DNA of 64,000 bases from Castanea sativa. Lineage: Eukaryota > Streptophyta > Magnoliopsida > Fagales > Fagaceae. Made by a program: the position numbers and the translations under genes. Of the stretch, positions 53,683-64,000 are shown piece by piece. The stretch's first letter is position 1; the number at the start of each line of letters is the position of its first letter. The notes beneath the pieces are model-generated. The model worked only from the letters and a program-made list of their open reading frames with translations, was not told the origin of the DNA and ran no database searches. Location of the stretch: contig NC_134018.1 of NCBI RefSeq assembly GCF_040712315.1, forward strand, positions 19,302,835 to 19,366,834, written 5' to 3'.

Positions 53683-54460
53683 GTTATTTTATTGTTTTGT
53701 GTGTATTCTACAACATTTCTAACATTTAAAACAAAGAAAACGTGTCTCAAAATTTATAATCATAGGAAAAAAAAATTGAAACAAGCACTTTCAGTGTCCA
53801 AAGCCTAACAAGCCCTCAATTCAATTTTTTATTTATTTTTAGACCACATCAGATTCCAAACTCTCTCCTTATTATCAAAGTTAACAAAACTAACAAAATT
53901 TATCTAAAAATTTCATAAAATATAAGTAAAAAAAATCACTTAATAGAGCACCTCCATATCTCTAGAAAGTAAAGGTTTCCGAATCATGGGGGCCCTAGCA
54001 TTGAGTAGGATGGTTCTATTTATCATAGAGAAATTTGAGATTGAGAGAGAAAACATGTCATAGGGTTTGGATAAAGGAAGAGGAAATGCAACCGTTTTAA
54101 AATATTAGATGGATAAGTTTTTAAATCAAGTGGTGACAACCTAAGGGTTTTAAAAGGGGGAAAATGTTCATGGAGAAATTGAAAGCCAAAATTAGGGAAG
54201 CTTTAATGTTGAAAAAGTCTAGAATTATAACATTTTTCACAATTTCTTGACACAACTGTGTCGTGACGGAGTGTGATTGACGAAGAAAAATAGTGAGCCC
54301 ATATGTAAATAATGGTTAAACACTCACAGTCTGCCACGTCAAAGTTGTGATAAAAAAGTTGTAGAATAATTTGTGATTCAGCCTTGTGATAAGAGACAAA
54401 TGGAGGAGGATATGTAACTATTTATGATTTTGAGCTCTACTTCTGACTAACAACAACTAC
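53683..54460. other. Intergenic DNA flanking a decayed gypsy element
   Basis: No gene. The segment 54100-54190 has diverged relatives at about 55700-55790 and perhaps 55860, on the other side of the gypsy relic (GGGTTTTAAAAGG.., AAAATTAGGGA.GC). Confidence 0.45.
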
Positions 54461-55106
54461 TGTTAAGACCCTCAAGACTGGACTACCTAGCTGCTATGCT
54501 TCTGCTATGCCTGTTGTCTGTTGCTGCATAACCCGTTTGCTGGTTGCATTGCAACAGAATCTGCTACCTGCTGTCAGCATCAGCTTAGCTAGTTGAGTTA
54601 ACGAGTTGCAGTGTTGCTGTCACATAGCTGCTGCTGTATCACTGCGGCATGAGTGGAGTTGTTGCTGCATTGTATTGATACTTGTACATAGCTTGTTAGT
54701 TAGCTTTAATTAGCTTGCGTTTTGTCGTTGTTAGCTTACTTGTGCTCAGCTTATTCAGGCAGAAATTTGCGGACACTTGTAATGTACTAGACTTTAATGC
54801 AGCTAACTCTATAATTAACCATGTGACTAACTATTATTCATAATGTGGTCAATTAGGAGTAATTATGCTATTAGGGAGTGTTAGACTGACTAACTACCAA
54901 CTCTCAGGTAGTTAGAAGCTCGAATAGCTTGTTATTCTTTCCAAGTTCTAAATTCTTCTCTCTTCTCTCTTCTCTTAACTCTTTTTTTTTTTTTTTTAGG
55001 TGGCCAAAATTCCCTTGAAGTGACCTAGCCCAAATGTCACCTAAACACTACCCCAAGACAACTCTAATTCCCTTTAAACAATTAAGGCCAGCAAAACCAT
55101 AATATT
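54461..55106 (+). mobile_element. 5' LTR of a decayed gypsy element
   Basis: It begins TGTTAAGACCCTCAAGACTG. After about 645 bases comes AGGTATTAGAGCGG, a slightly decayed form of the initiator-Met primer-binding site TGGTATCAGAGC. A T-rich stretch near 54980-55000 may be a small insertion. The exact LTR end is unclear and the 3' LTR is absent. Confidence 0.6.
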
Positions 55107-55690
55107 AGGTATTAGAGCGGTTCTATCATATCACTCTCATGATGACAGAAACTCGATCAACTGATCACCATGATCAGGAGTTACAAGAAGTTCAGAAACA
55201 CATATAGTCTATTAATTTGTTCATGCAATAAATGGCTGAATTAGAAGGAGGAAGCAATCAGGGTCATGAGGGTACCACGTTCCTAACAATGCAACAGCTA
55301 CAGAGTTTTCTTTTGTAAGGCAAATCAAGCCCTTGAAAATGGACTTCCCCAAATTTCAAGGAGATGATCCTGCTTGCTGGATTTACATAGCCAATTAGTT
55401 CTTCTCCTATTCTAATGTGCTTGAGCATCAAAGGGTCTTGATTGCACTGTATTACATGAAAGGGGAAGCATTGGTGGTGGTTTCAGGATGCTGAGAATGG
55501 CGGATTGTTTGCTGGCTAGGAGGCTGATGATCCAACAAAGGCTCTAACTAGGCTCAAAAAATTCTAATGTGGTGACCTACAAAAGCTAATTTGAAGCTCT
55601 AACAGAATCAGAAGATTGTCTGAACTACACAAGCTTAGTTACTTCTTGAGTGGGTTAAAGGATGAAGGAGGAAATGCTGTTTTTTTATTA
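55107..55690 (+). pseudogene. Gypsy gag relic
   Basis: Conceptual translation around 55320-55560 gives MDFPKFQGDDPACWIY, then YSNVLEHQRVLIALYYMKGEA, after which WFQD-like residues appear in a shifted frame. This is the N-terminal Gag domain of a Ty3/gypsy element that uses an initiator-Met primer, so it is not of the Tat type. Stops (for example TAG in the FF-SYSN region) and shifts break it. Nothing of pol follows. Confidence 0.65.
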
Positions 55691-56015
55691 TTATTTATTT
55701 TTAAATGGATGAATTTTAAATTCAAGGGGTGTCAAGTAAAGGGTTTTAAGAAGGACAAAAATATTGATGGATAAATGAAATGGGAAAGCTAAAATTAGGG
55801 AGGCCTTATACCTTATCAATGTGACGAGAGAGAAATGAAGGATATTTAATCGGCTTAGATTTTGAATTTTAAAGGATTGTCAATAAAAGGGTCGAGAAAA
55901 AAAAAAAAATACTAATAGGCCGTGAACTAGATGGGGAAGTTTTAAGTGTTAGCCAAGAGGGGAGGGGGAATGTCTATCTGACATGGCACAATAGGAGAAG
56001 AGTAAAATTTAAAGC
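55691..56015. other. Flank of the gypsy relic with diverged repeats
   Basis: Contains AAGGGTTTTAAGAAGG..GCTAAAATTAGGGAGGC, related to 54120-54200. No coding sequence. Confidence 0.45.
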
Positions 56016-56205
56016 TAAGTGTTCGTTTGATAAAGATTATTTTTGCCAACTTATTTTACTATTTAACTTATTTTGTTACTATTTATAAGTCTCACTGCAC
56101 TTTTTGGTACTATTCATAATTCTCATTGTACCATTTTAACTAATTTTTATCTTTATCAATAGTATTTTTAGCAAAATATTTTTAATTTTAGCAAAAAGTC
56201 TTCCG
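56016..56205. mobile_element. MITE-like element, copy 2
   Basis: Same order of words as 2568-2773: GTTCGTTTGATAAAGATTAT, CTTATTTTACTATTTAAC, TCTCACTGCACTTTTT, ATTTTTAGCAAAA. It is more decayed at its right end. Confidence 0.55.
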
Positions 56206-56788
56206 TTTTTATAGGAGTCCATAGTATAGATTATATTCTTATTTTCTGCATCTAGATCCTGCTGCAAGTCATGAGAGATAAAAAGTGTCTTCACATGCTC
56301 CAATGATTAACATTCACTAGTTGTTGCGGTTCATGTTAAATCAGGCACATGCCTAGTATTAGCGTGTGGGTCCATTCCAAATTGGGGTGTGACAATTGTG
56401 GATTTGGAACAAAAGGGTTGTCTTCGATGCCAATCCCTTTTTCATATAAAACAACATCATGACTAACCGGTAAGTCTATGTCCAGTTTTGCTTGAAATCT
56501 TATTCCCATATGTAATGGTGAGAGTCTATTCACTAGTTGAGTCTATTCTATGAAGTATATTTCAAAATTAAGTCCAAACTCTTGATACTCCATAATGAAA
56601 TTTGCATCTGGTTGATTAATGAGTCTCCAAATATGATAGGACCACGCTCTAAATTCTTGATTCCATTACTATGTGTGTAACTACATGAAAAGTAATCTCC
56701 TTAAGGATTTTATAAGAATTCTACACACCTGTAGGTTTTATTAGTTAGAGGTGAGCCCAAAAATACTCTTCTTTCGAAAAGTTCTCCA

Positions 56789-56831
<43 letters not shown>

Positions 56832-57047
56832 CTAAAAGTTGAGATGTATAATTTAATGTTGCTGTACTCCTGTTGAGCCACTTCATTAGCCACGTCATAC
56901 TTTTTTTTTTTTTTTAATTTCCTTTATGATTTTTCTATTTTATTATATAAAAAATAATTAAATATAGTTAATGGACAAACCTGTTAATGTGCTCCATTAC
57001 TATTCAACATGTTACTATTTATTTGCTTTAAATGCAAATATTTGACT
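56206..57047. other. Intergenic DNA with one unrecognised open segment
   Basis: The minus strand is open for 65 codons at 56336-56533 (MNRLSPLHMGIRFQAKLDID..). It looks less biased than neighbouring frames and could be a fragment of a transposon protein, but I do not recognise it. Confidence 0.3.
56791..56827. repeat. (ATT)n microsatellite
   Basis: About 12 ATT units. Confidence 0.95.
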
Positions 57048-57100
57048 ATTCAGTTATCCAAAATTTTTTTTTTTTGGGGACGAATTCAGCTATCCAAATT
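57048..57100 (-). repeat. Micro-insertion: poly-T plus GGGGACGA between ~17-bp direct repeats
   Basis: ATTCAGTTATCCAAAATT (57048-57065) recurs as ATTCAGCTATCCAAATT at 57084-57100. The insert is a T run and GGGGACGA. A third, non-adjacent ATTCAGCTATCCAAATTG lies at 57242, because this stretch is itself a diverged duplication (57000-57130 against 57190-57300). Confidence 0.5.
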
Positions 57101-57541
57101 GATTTCAACTTTTCATTTTCTTCTTTTTAATTTCAAGTAATTGTTAAAATTGAATAATTCATTATCATTTAGTGGATATATGCACATGTTTACTATTCAT
57201 TACAAACGTTACTATTCATTAGATGCAAATGTTTAACTATATTCAGCTATCCAAATTGATTTCAACTTTTTGTTTTCTTCTTTCTAATTTCAAGTAATTG
57301 AATATTTAAACTTTTCATCTTCCTATTTAAAAAAAAAAAAAAACTCTTCTTCCCTTCCTCCAACCTTCCCCTCTCTCTTTGCCTCTTTATCTCCCTACTA
57401 CTCTTTACTTTACTGTTAAACTTTCTTCATCATTTCCTCTTTCTTATATTTTAACTTTTCTTCTCCCAATCTTATTTTTTTATAAATTTGATATCATTTA
57501 TTCAATTCAATCCATATTTTTTTCCACACAAAAAACTGTAA

Positions 57542-57544
<3 letters not shown>

Positions 57545-57598
<54 letters not shown>
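57545..57598. repeat. (CT)n microsatellite
   Basis: About 27 CT units. Confidence 0.95.
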
Positions 57599-57600
<2 letters not shown>

Positions 57601-58980
57601 TGTTTCATTTTTATTCTTTCTTATAACTCTAATTTAGGTTGATGGTTTTTTTATTTAATTTTTTTGTGTTGTATTTTTAAAATTTCATATCACAAATCCC
57701 TCTTATAGCTTTGGTTGAATTTTGGTTTGGGTTAATATGTAGTTTTTTTTTTTAAATAGAAATTTAAGTTTATATCAAAACAAAATATACATGGCTACGA
57801 ATTTGAATGAGCCTACCAATGGACTTCCACTGAACAGAGATGTATTCACAATGTTTTTAGCTTCATATACTTCTTTGGTAATGTGAATTTGAGAAAGAGA
57901 AAAGGGTAGGCAAATGATATATGGTCTTTCATAATCCCCTATGTCTTGAAGAAAGTGGATGGCCTATTAGTCTCCCTTCTATTGGAATTTTGTATAGAAA
58001 GCCTTTTGTTATAAGTTCCTTAACTTTTTGTTATTTTGTAATCGCTTTATAGTCTATACTGTGACAAAAAGTGAATAAAGTTTTTTTATTTGTAGAGTAT
58101 CAAAAAAGTAAAAAAATATTCAGGATAGTAATTTTGTATTGTTGCATCCCATTTGTTTGATAAAATTTCTTTTAGAAATCTTATATATTTTTCTCAAATC
58201 TATTTGTTATATTTATTTTGCTCATTTTATTACAAAATATTAGCATCTCGACCATCAAATTTTTAGTTAATCTGAACTTTCTTTGTAAGCTTTTACTTTA
58301 CTTAGTTGATCATCTTTACCAAAAATGCCAAAAAGAGAATAAGATGAAATATAATTTACTTTATAGCATCATTATGCTATTAATGTTTTTATGTATAGGT
58401 ACTTAAGGAACCTTTTCTTTTTGCATTTTATTTTATTTTATATTTCCACTTTATAATATATGATTTATTGATAATGATCTATTGCATAGTTATCTTTATT
58501 TACTTTTTCACTTAGTTTCAATTGTGAGGAAGAAAGAGACGTGGATCTATGTCTTTGAGAAAAATATATCTATAAGAATCCCATACATTTGTATAGTAAT
58601 AAACAAAGTATACATAGTTACAACTTGGTCTAATGGTTCTCACACTATCAATTTAAAAAAAAAAAAATTTATTGCGTTGTGTTTTCATACAAATCTCACT
58701 ATATATAATACCTGACTACAAAATATATTTTGTTACACTACAAAAAAATTCTAATTTAAAAAATAATTTCAAATAACACATTGAATTTTTAATAATATAC
58801 AATCTAATATATTAATTCAATAATTATCCAATAAAAAATAATCATATCTTATTTTCCCGCGCATAGTGCGGGTCTACGACTAGTTATTATTACTATTTAA
58901 AAAAAGAAAAGGAAACTCTTAAGAAAAACCAAGGAGAGTGCAGATAAAATAAATATGAAGACGTCTGGGAAAAAGCTGCC
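57599..58980. other. AT-rich intergenic DNA, no gene recognised
   Basis: Very AT-rich. TTCCCGCGCATAGTGCGGGT near 58855 is a short GC-rich island with an imperfect hairpin (CCCGC..GCGGG). No coding sequence. Confidence 0.5.
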
Positions 58981-59323
58981 ACAATAAGAGCTTGTTTGGT
59001 TTGGGGATAACTCATTACTCAACATCCATCACTCATAACTCATAACTCAAACTCATTATCCATCACTCAAAACTCACTACTCACCAACAACCAAGGTTTC
59101 CAAACCCGGACCGTTCATTGAACCATAAAAGTGAGAGGTTTAAGGTTTTTGAGGTTGAACCGAGGTCGAACTAGGGTCGAACCGTGATGACGTCATAATT
59201 AATTTAATAATTAATTAAAGCCTAAATATAGATATTAAATTTATAAAACTAGCAAAATTGACTAATATTTCTATAGACGTGAGGGAAATTTAATGATTTT
59301 CAAGCATATATTTAATAATTAAA
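58981..59323. repeat. Short-period ACTCAT repeats and MITE-like sequence
   Basis: ACTCAT, CATCACTC and AACTCA words repeat irregularly across 59007-59085, next to GAGCTTGTTTGGTTTGGGG, a MITE-like end. CCGAGGTCGAACTAGGGTCGAACCG near 59160 is another repeat-like word. No ends defined. Confidence 0.4.
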
Positions 59324-60370
59324 TAAGGGCCTGTTTGGATAAGCTGTTTCAAAAGGCGCGTTTTAAAAACTAGCGTTTTTAAAACGTGCGTTTTGAAAAC
59401 TCCATTTTAAAAACCACAAATAAGTGTTTGGTAAAAATGTGAAAATATGCGTTTTCTATTTTTAAAGTCATATTCAGCGTTTGGATAAGCTGTTATAAAA
59501 ATAGCTGTTTTGAGTGTAAATTCCCAAAAAGGACTTAACTATTTTTTGAAGGTTATATTGTCATTTTTTCTGTGATCAGTGTTTTTTATTATTATTGAAA
59601 ATATGTAATTAAGCTTAACAATTACATTAATAATAACAACAATAATGATGTTTTTGTTGTTGAAATTCATGAAGAGAAGTTTATCAAATTTAAAATATTA
59701 AAAATAATTCATCAAGAAAAAGATATTAAAATGATTAGGAAAATAATTATATTAAAATGTTAATTGCCAACAATATCAATACTAGACAATCCATTATAAT
59801 AATAAAAAAGTTCTTATCCGAAAAATCAAACACCAAAACAGAAATAATAAAAATATTGTTCACAACCCACAAATGGATCGAGCTATTTTGTCACGAACAA
59901 ATTTCATCTCCTCATCTTGTATATTTTCAACGTTTGCCTGTTTGCTACTACCTTCTTCACTACTATTGCTTCTTGGTCTGTCCAAGTCATGTTCATCCCA
60001 ATTGAATCCCTCATCTTCCCTATCATGTTTTCTAATAAAATTATGCAAAACACAAGTAGCAACTATAATGTTTCTTTGATGCTTAATGTCATAAGGTGGC
60101 ATTTGCTTCAAAATTTTCCATTTATTCTTCCACACTCCAAAAGTTCGCTCAATTGCACTTCTAAGTGATGAGTGAACATAATTAAACCTCTCTTCTATGT
60201 GATTCCCTCGACCAGCTCGTCGAAAATCTGAAAGATGATACCTCTGTCCCTTATAAGGTGGCAAATATCCTTTCTTTAAAGGGTATCCAGCATCAACTAA
60301 ATAATATTTTCCTAGTAAAAGAAAAAAAAATGTAAGATGTGCATAAATAATATCCTTCATACATATTTAA
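59324..60370 (-). mobile_element. PIF/Harbinger DNA transposon, 3' part, interrupted by the second Tat element
   Basis: It starts GGGCCTGTTTGGATAAGC at 59327 directly after TAA (59324-59326), the target size and type of PIF/Harbinger. Subterminal GCGTTTT and GTTTTAAAA words repeat in 59340-59520. A transposase 3' end lies on the minus strand. The sequence stops at about 60370, where a gypsy LTR begins, so the rest would lie beyond the window. Confidence 0.75.
59860..60311 (-). pseudogene. PIF/Harbinger transposase, last exon, cut by a retrotransposon
   Basis: The exon encodes the C-terminal half of a DDE_Tnp_4 nuclease: the catalytic Asp of YYLVDAGYP and the catalytic Glu of SAIERTFGVWK are present, then VLHNFIRKHD and an acidic tail ending ARSICGL. 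The exon starts after a splice acceptor (TTTTACTAG, minus strand) that splits a glycine codon. No stop interrupts the exon, so the damage is the loss of upstream exons to the gypsy insertion. If they survive past the window, the gene would still be separated by a large insert. Confidence 0.8.
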
Positions 60371-60891
60371 TGAAGGGGATAAAAATAGGAGACGGATATT
60401 CCCATAGAACTTGAAGGGACGGAGAGTGTGAAGACGGATCGACACCATAGGTGACGCGACTATGATGGTTCAATTTTGCTGAGAATCCGTCATATATGAA
60501 TTAATTATAGATTCCAGGTTGCATGTCATTTGATATATTTTAAATCAACTTTTGCTTTATCCCCACGCAAGCGTGCACACTTGGACTTCTTGCGACACAC
60601 GTTTGAGAAGACTCCTATATGGAAAGGAACTTGAGAGGGAAGTTGTATCCTAAAAGAAAGGCAATTCTACCCAATATAAATACCCCAGAAACCCTAGATA
60701 TCGAGGTACGCACAATATTCTTAACTCTGGCATTCTAGGGTTGAAGAAACAAGATTCTAACTTGACCTTCGGAGGGTTTTTGGCCGGCACCACACCGGTG
60801 CTCTCTTTTAGGTTCTCTATTTTCTTTTCGCAAGTATTGCTTTGGTTTGAGGAGTGCTTGCAACTCACTGGTGATTTTTTCGGCATCATCA
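60371..60891 (+). repeat. 5' LTR of the second Tat element (left end uncertain)
   Basis: The right end is ATCATCA at 60891, three bases before the primer-binding site. The left end is not fixed. TGAAGGGGAT at 60371 is the first TG after the Harbinger sequence; TGATGG at 60464, which mirrors the ATCATCA end, is an alternative. The reversed fragment at 10344-10760 is a relative. Confidence 0.55.
60674..60682 (+). promoter_or_regulatory. TATA box of the second Tat LTR
   Basis: AATATAAAT about 210 bases before the LTR end, a position similar to the TATA box of the young element. Confidence 0.5.
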
Positions 60892-60893
60892 GT

Positions 60894-60911
60894 TGGCGCC
60901 GTCTGTGGGAA
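60894..60911 (+). promoter_or_regulatory. Primer-binding site of the second Tat element
   Basis: TGGCGCCGTCTGTGGGAA, 17 of 18 bases identical to the site at 14975. Confidence 0.75.
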
Positions 60912-60965
60912 TAGAAAATCTTTCGATTACTTCAGCCTCGCTCTATTCCTGAGACAAAGAGTTGC

Positions 60966-63900
60966 ATGGTACTCACTCGATCGATGGCAACAAACAACAA
61001 CCAAGGCGACGAACCGCACGCCACAGCTCTAGAGAGGCAGGTCCAAACGCTTGCGGCGGCGGTTGAGCGCCTCACCAAGCAGAATCATGATTTGGAAGAA
61101 CAATTGCGACAAAGGACCGCACACCCAAGTGCACCAGAGGAAGACCGGGAGGGCGCTAGTCCGGAAGGAAGGAACGCAGAAAGACCTGAGGGCAGCAACG
61201 CTTCAACTAGACCCGAGCGACAAGAAACCAATCGACCATCTGTCTCAGACACTTTGCCGACTCACATAGCCGCCGAAATGCAGGAGATGAGGGAACGCAT
61301 GGATGTGATGATGAACACCCTTAGAGGGCGGGTATCCAGCAACCTGGACGACCTAGTCCATAGAACAGATTCGCCTTTCATAGCATTGGTGAATTCATGC
61401 CTCGTTCCTCCAAAGTTTCGCATGCCCCATGTGGAAAACTACGACGGATCCAAAGACCCGGTGGATCACCTGGAGTCTTTCAGAACCCTAATGCATCTTC
61501 AGGGTGTACCAGATGAAATCATGTGCAGGGTTTTTCTCACCACCTTGAAAGGGCCTGCAAGGGATTGGTACAGTAGGCTGACGCCTAATTCCATCGGCAC
61601 TTTTAAGGAACTAGGCGCATAGTTCGTATCACACTTTATTGGAAGTCATCGACACAAGAGGTCTATTGCATGTAGACTGAGTATTAAGCAACGAGAAGAT
61701 GAGACGTTAAGGTCTTATATAGCCCGCTTTAACAAGGAATCCCTCTCGATAGACGAGGCAGATGACAAGATACTTGTGGCAGCATTCATGAACGGGCTAC
61801 GAGAGGGTAAGTTCTTGTTCTCTCTATGCAAGAATGACCCAAAGACTATGTCCGATGTATATTACAAGGCGACGAAGTATATGAACGCGGAGGATGCCTT
61901 GCTGGCCAGAGACAACTATAAGCCAAGAAAAAGGGAAAGACAGGAGGATACGAAACCAGATAATGGACGAAAAATGGCAAGAACCAGAGATCGACGAGAA
62001 GACCGGAGATCCAAACCACCTTCGGGGAGGTTTACAAGTTTCACCCCCCTCACAGCCCCAATTAACCAGGTGTTAATGCAAATCAAAGATGAAGGAACCT
62101 TGACGTTCCCGGGCAAGTTGAAGGGAGATCCGAACAAGAGGCCAAGAGATAGATACTGCCGTTTTCATCGTGACCACGGCCATTATACGACGGACTGTTA
62201 TGACCTGAAGCAACAGATCGAAGCCCTTATCAGGCAAGGAAGGTTGCAGAGGTTCGTGAGGAAGGAGAGAATGGATCAACCCCAGGAGCAGAATCTTAGA
62301 CGGGAAAACGAACGTCCCAGACCACCGGTAGCAGACATACGGATGATAATAGGGGGCAGTACTTCAACGAGGTCGTCTAAAAAGGCCAGAAAGACCTATT
62401 TACGGACGGTACAAAGTGTCCACTCAACGGGCTCTTCCCTAGAAAGAACACGACGGAACGGCTCTAGTATCGAGTTTTCTGAAGAAGAGGCCCGGCGCCT
62501 TCACCACCCCCATGACGACGCCCTTGTGGTTAGTATACAGGTAGGAGACTTCAACGTCCACTGAGTTCTAGTGGACAACGGGAGCTCAGCAGACATCCTT
62601 TACTACCCCATGTTCCAACAGATGGGGATTGCTAAAGAGCGCCTGATCCCGGCATGCACGCCCCTCGTTGGCTTTGGAAGAACCCGGGTCCATCCTTTAG
62701 GATCCGTCACATTGGCAGTGACAGTAGGAGACTACCCGCAGCAAATCACCAAGGATGTTTCCTTTCTAGTGGTTGATTGCTCCTCAGCGTATAATGCCAT
62801 ACTCGGACGACCCACTCTCAACGCATGGAAGGCCATCACTTCTACCTACCATCTGATGATCAAGTTTCCCACTGAACACGGAGTTGGAGAACTGCGTGGA
62901 AATCAGGTGGCTGCACGGGAATGTTACGTGGCCATGATGGAGATGGATGACCATGTACATGCAATGAACATCGAGGAACAGAGAACAGTAGAAGAACCCG
63001 TGGAGGAATTGGAGGAGGTACGACTAGATGATTCGAGGCCTAACCGGACCACCCGGATCGGAACCTCAGTCGACCAAACGGTCCGACATGCGCTCCTGTT
63101 ATTCCTCAAAGAGAACCAAGACGTGTTTTCATGGAGCCATGACGACATGCCAGGAATAGATCCAACAATCATAGTTCACAAGTTGAACGTATCACCTTTT
63201 TTCCCTCCAGTTCGACAAAAGAAGCGTGTGTTCGCCCCCGAACGGGATCAAGCCGTGGCAGAGGAAGTATAAAAGCTACGAGAAGTAAACTTCATAAGGG
63301 AGGTGTATTACCCTGATTGGCTGGCCAACGTGGTAATGGTCAAGAAATCAAACGGGAAGTGGAGAATGTGTGTTGACTTCACGGATCTGAACAAAGCATG
63401 CCCTAAAGACAGTTACCCACTCCCGCGCATTGACACCTTAGTAGACTCCACCGCGAGACATGAATTGTTGAGCTTCATGGACGCCTTCTCGGGGTATAAT
63501 CAAATTAAATTGGATAAAGCTGATCAAGAGAAAACATCATTTGTGACATGCCAGGGGCTTTTTTGCTACAAGGTGATGCCGTTCGGGCTCAAGAACGCGG
63601 GAGCCACGTATCAACGATTAATGAACAAAATGTTCGCGCACCAAATTGGCAGAAACGTCCAGGTCTACGTGGATGATATGTTGGTGAAAAGCGCAAAGGT
63701 GTCCGATCATCTGAGGGACCTCCAGGAGACGTTCGACACTCTTCGGACGTATAAAATGAAGCTGAATCCAAGCAAATGCGCATTCGGAGTTACTGCTGGA
63801 AAATTCTTAGGATTCATGGTGTCCTAGCGGGGCATTGAAGTCAACCCAGAGAAAGTGAAAGCGATTATGGAGCTATCTCCTCCGAGGACAGTGAAGGAAG

Positions 63901-64000
63901 TGCAAAGCTTGACAGGGAAGATAGCAGCCTTAAATAGGTTCGTATCGAGAGCAACGGACAAGTGTCTCCCTTTCTTCAGAACGCTAAGGAGATCTTTTGA
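60966..64000 (+). pseudogene. Gag-pol of the second Tat element, one frame broken by four nonsense codons
   Basis: The frame opens at 60966 (MVLTRSMATNNN) with a coiled coil (LERQVQTLAAAVERL), a Gag domain (PKFRMPHVENYDGS, LKGPARDWYSRL), a C-X2-H-X4-H-X4-C knuckle (CRFHRDHGHYTTDC, about 62157), a protease (VDNGSSADILY, ~62571) and RT (VDFTDLNKACPKDSYP, YVDDMLVKS at ~63666). Stops at 61620-61622, 62562-62564, 63270-63272 and 63825-63827 all fall in this one frame, and I see no frameshift. Each is one C-to-T step from a sense codon that fits the family. There is no UAG-CAR-YYA at its gag-pol junction. The connection region after RT runs off the window end. Confidence 0.88.

Larger units (their letters stand above)
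60371..64000 (+). mobile_element. Second Tat-type gypsy element, truncated by the window end
   Basis: It has a 5' LTR, the same TGGCGCCGTCTGTGGGA primer-binding site as the young element, then gag, protease and RT in one frame. The LTR carries unrelated U3 sequence, so it belongs to a different family within the same lineage. It continues past 64000. Confidence 0.85.

Overview
This is a stretch of plant nuclear DNA. It is AT-rich and full of microsatellites. It carries nested LTR retrotransposons, a plant L1-type LINE, CACTA, Mutator-like and PIF/Harbinger DNA transposons, and one ordinary intron-containing host gene. The host gene is a CBSX5-like CBS-domain protein, which points to a flowering plant, most likely a woody eudicot. 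The style of the Tat retrotransposons reminds me of Fagaceae (oak, beech, chestnut), but that is recollection, not proof. There are no bacterial genes, tRNA or rRNA genes, and no CRISPR array.

Layout. From 1 to 14.2 kb there is no host gene. This part holds a reversed Tat-type LTR (1682-2388), a MITE, a Mutator-like element with ~220-bp terminal inverted repeats and a 9-bp target duplication (6026-7703), a solo Tat LTR with a 5-bp duplication (8303-9117), and a reversed LTR fragment related to the element at the right edge (10344-10760). From 14240 to 25457 lies a young, nearly intact 11.2-kb Ty3/gypsy element of the Tat lineage. It has gag-protease, then a single UAG in a tobamovirus-type readthrough context, then pol with two RNase H domains. 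A 151-bp tandem array, a spliced antisense gene and the 3' LTR follow. From 25.5 to 31 kb come a non-autonomous CACTA element (26252-27052), a SINE-like retroposon and several duplications. A decayed reverse-strand Ty1/copia element (31290-36201) keeps its target duplication but has lost nearly all of its 5' LTR. A decayed LINE (39673-45738) is bounded by an exact 16-bp target duplication. The CBSX5-like gene occupies 47415-49193. From 49.2 to 59.3 kb there is no host gene, only a LINE tail relic, a gypsy LTR-gag relic, a MITE and microsatellites. At the right edge a PIF/Harbinger element (from 59327) is interrupted by a second Tat-type gypsy element (about 60371 to beyond the window end), whose gag-pol frame is broken by four nonsense codons.

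How the parts relate. Nearly all coding content belongs to transposons. The two Tat elements, the solo LTR and the three LTR fragments form a related set caught at different stages: young and almost intact, mutated in place, reduced to a solo LTR, and fragmentary. The most unusual content is the non-pol part of the young Tat element (readthrough signal, tandem array, antisense gene, recurrent CTCGG words). Next come at least five tiny T-rich insertions flanked by 15-19-bp direct repeats, which look like retroposition events that inserted little more than a poly(A) tail.
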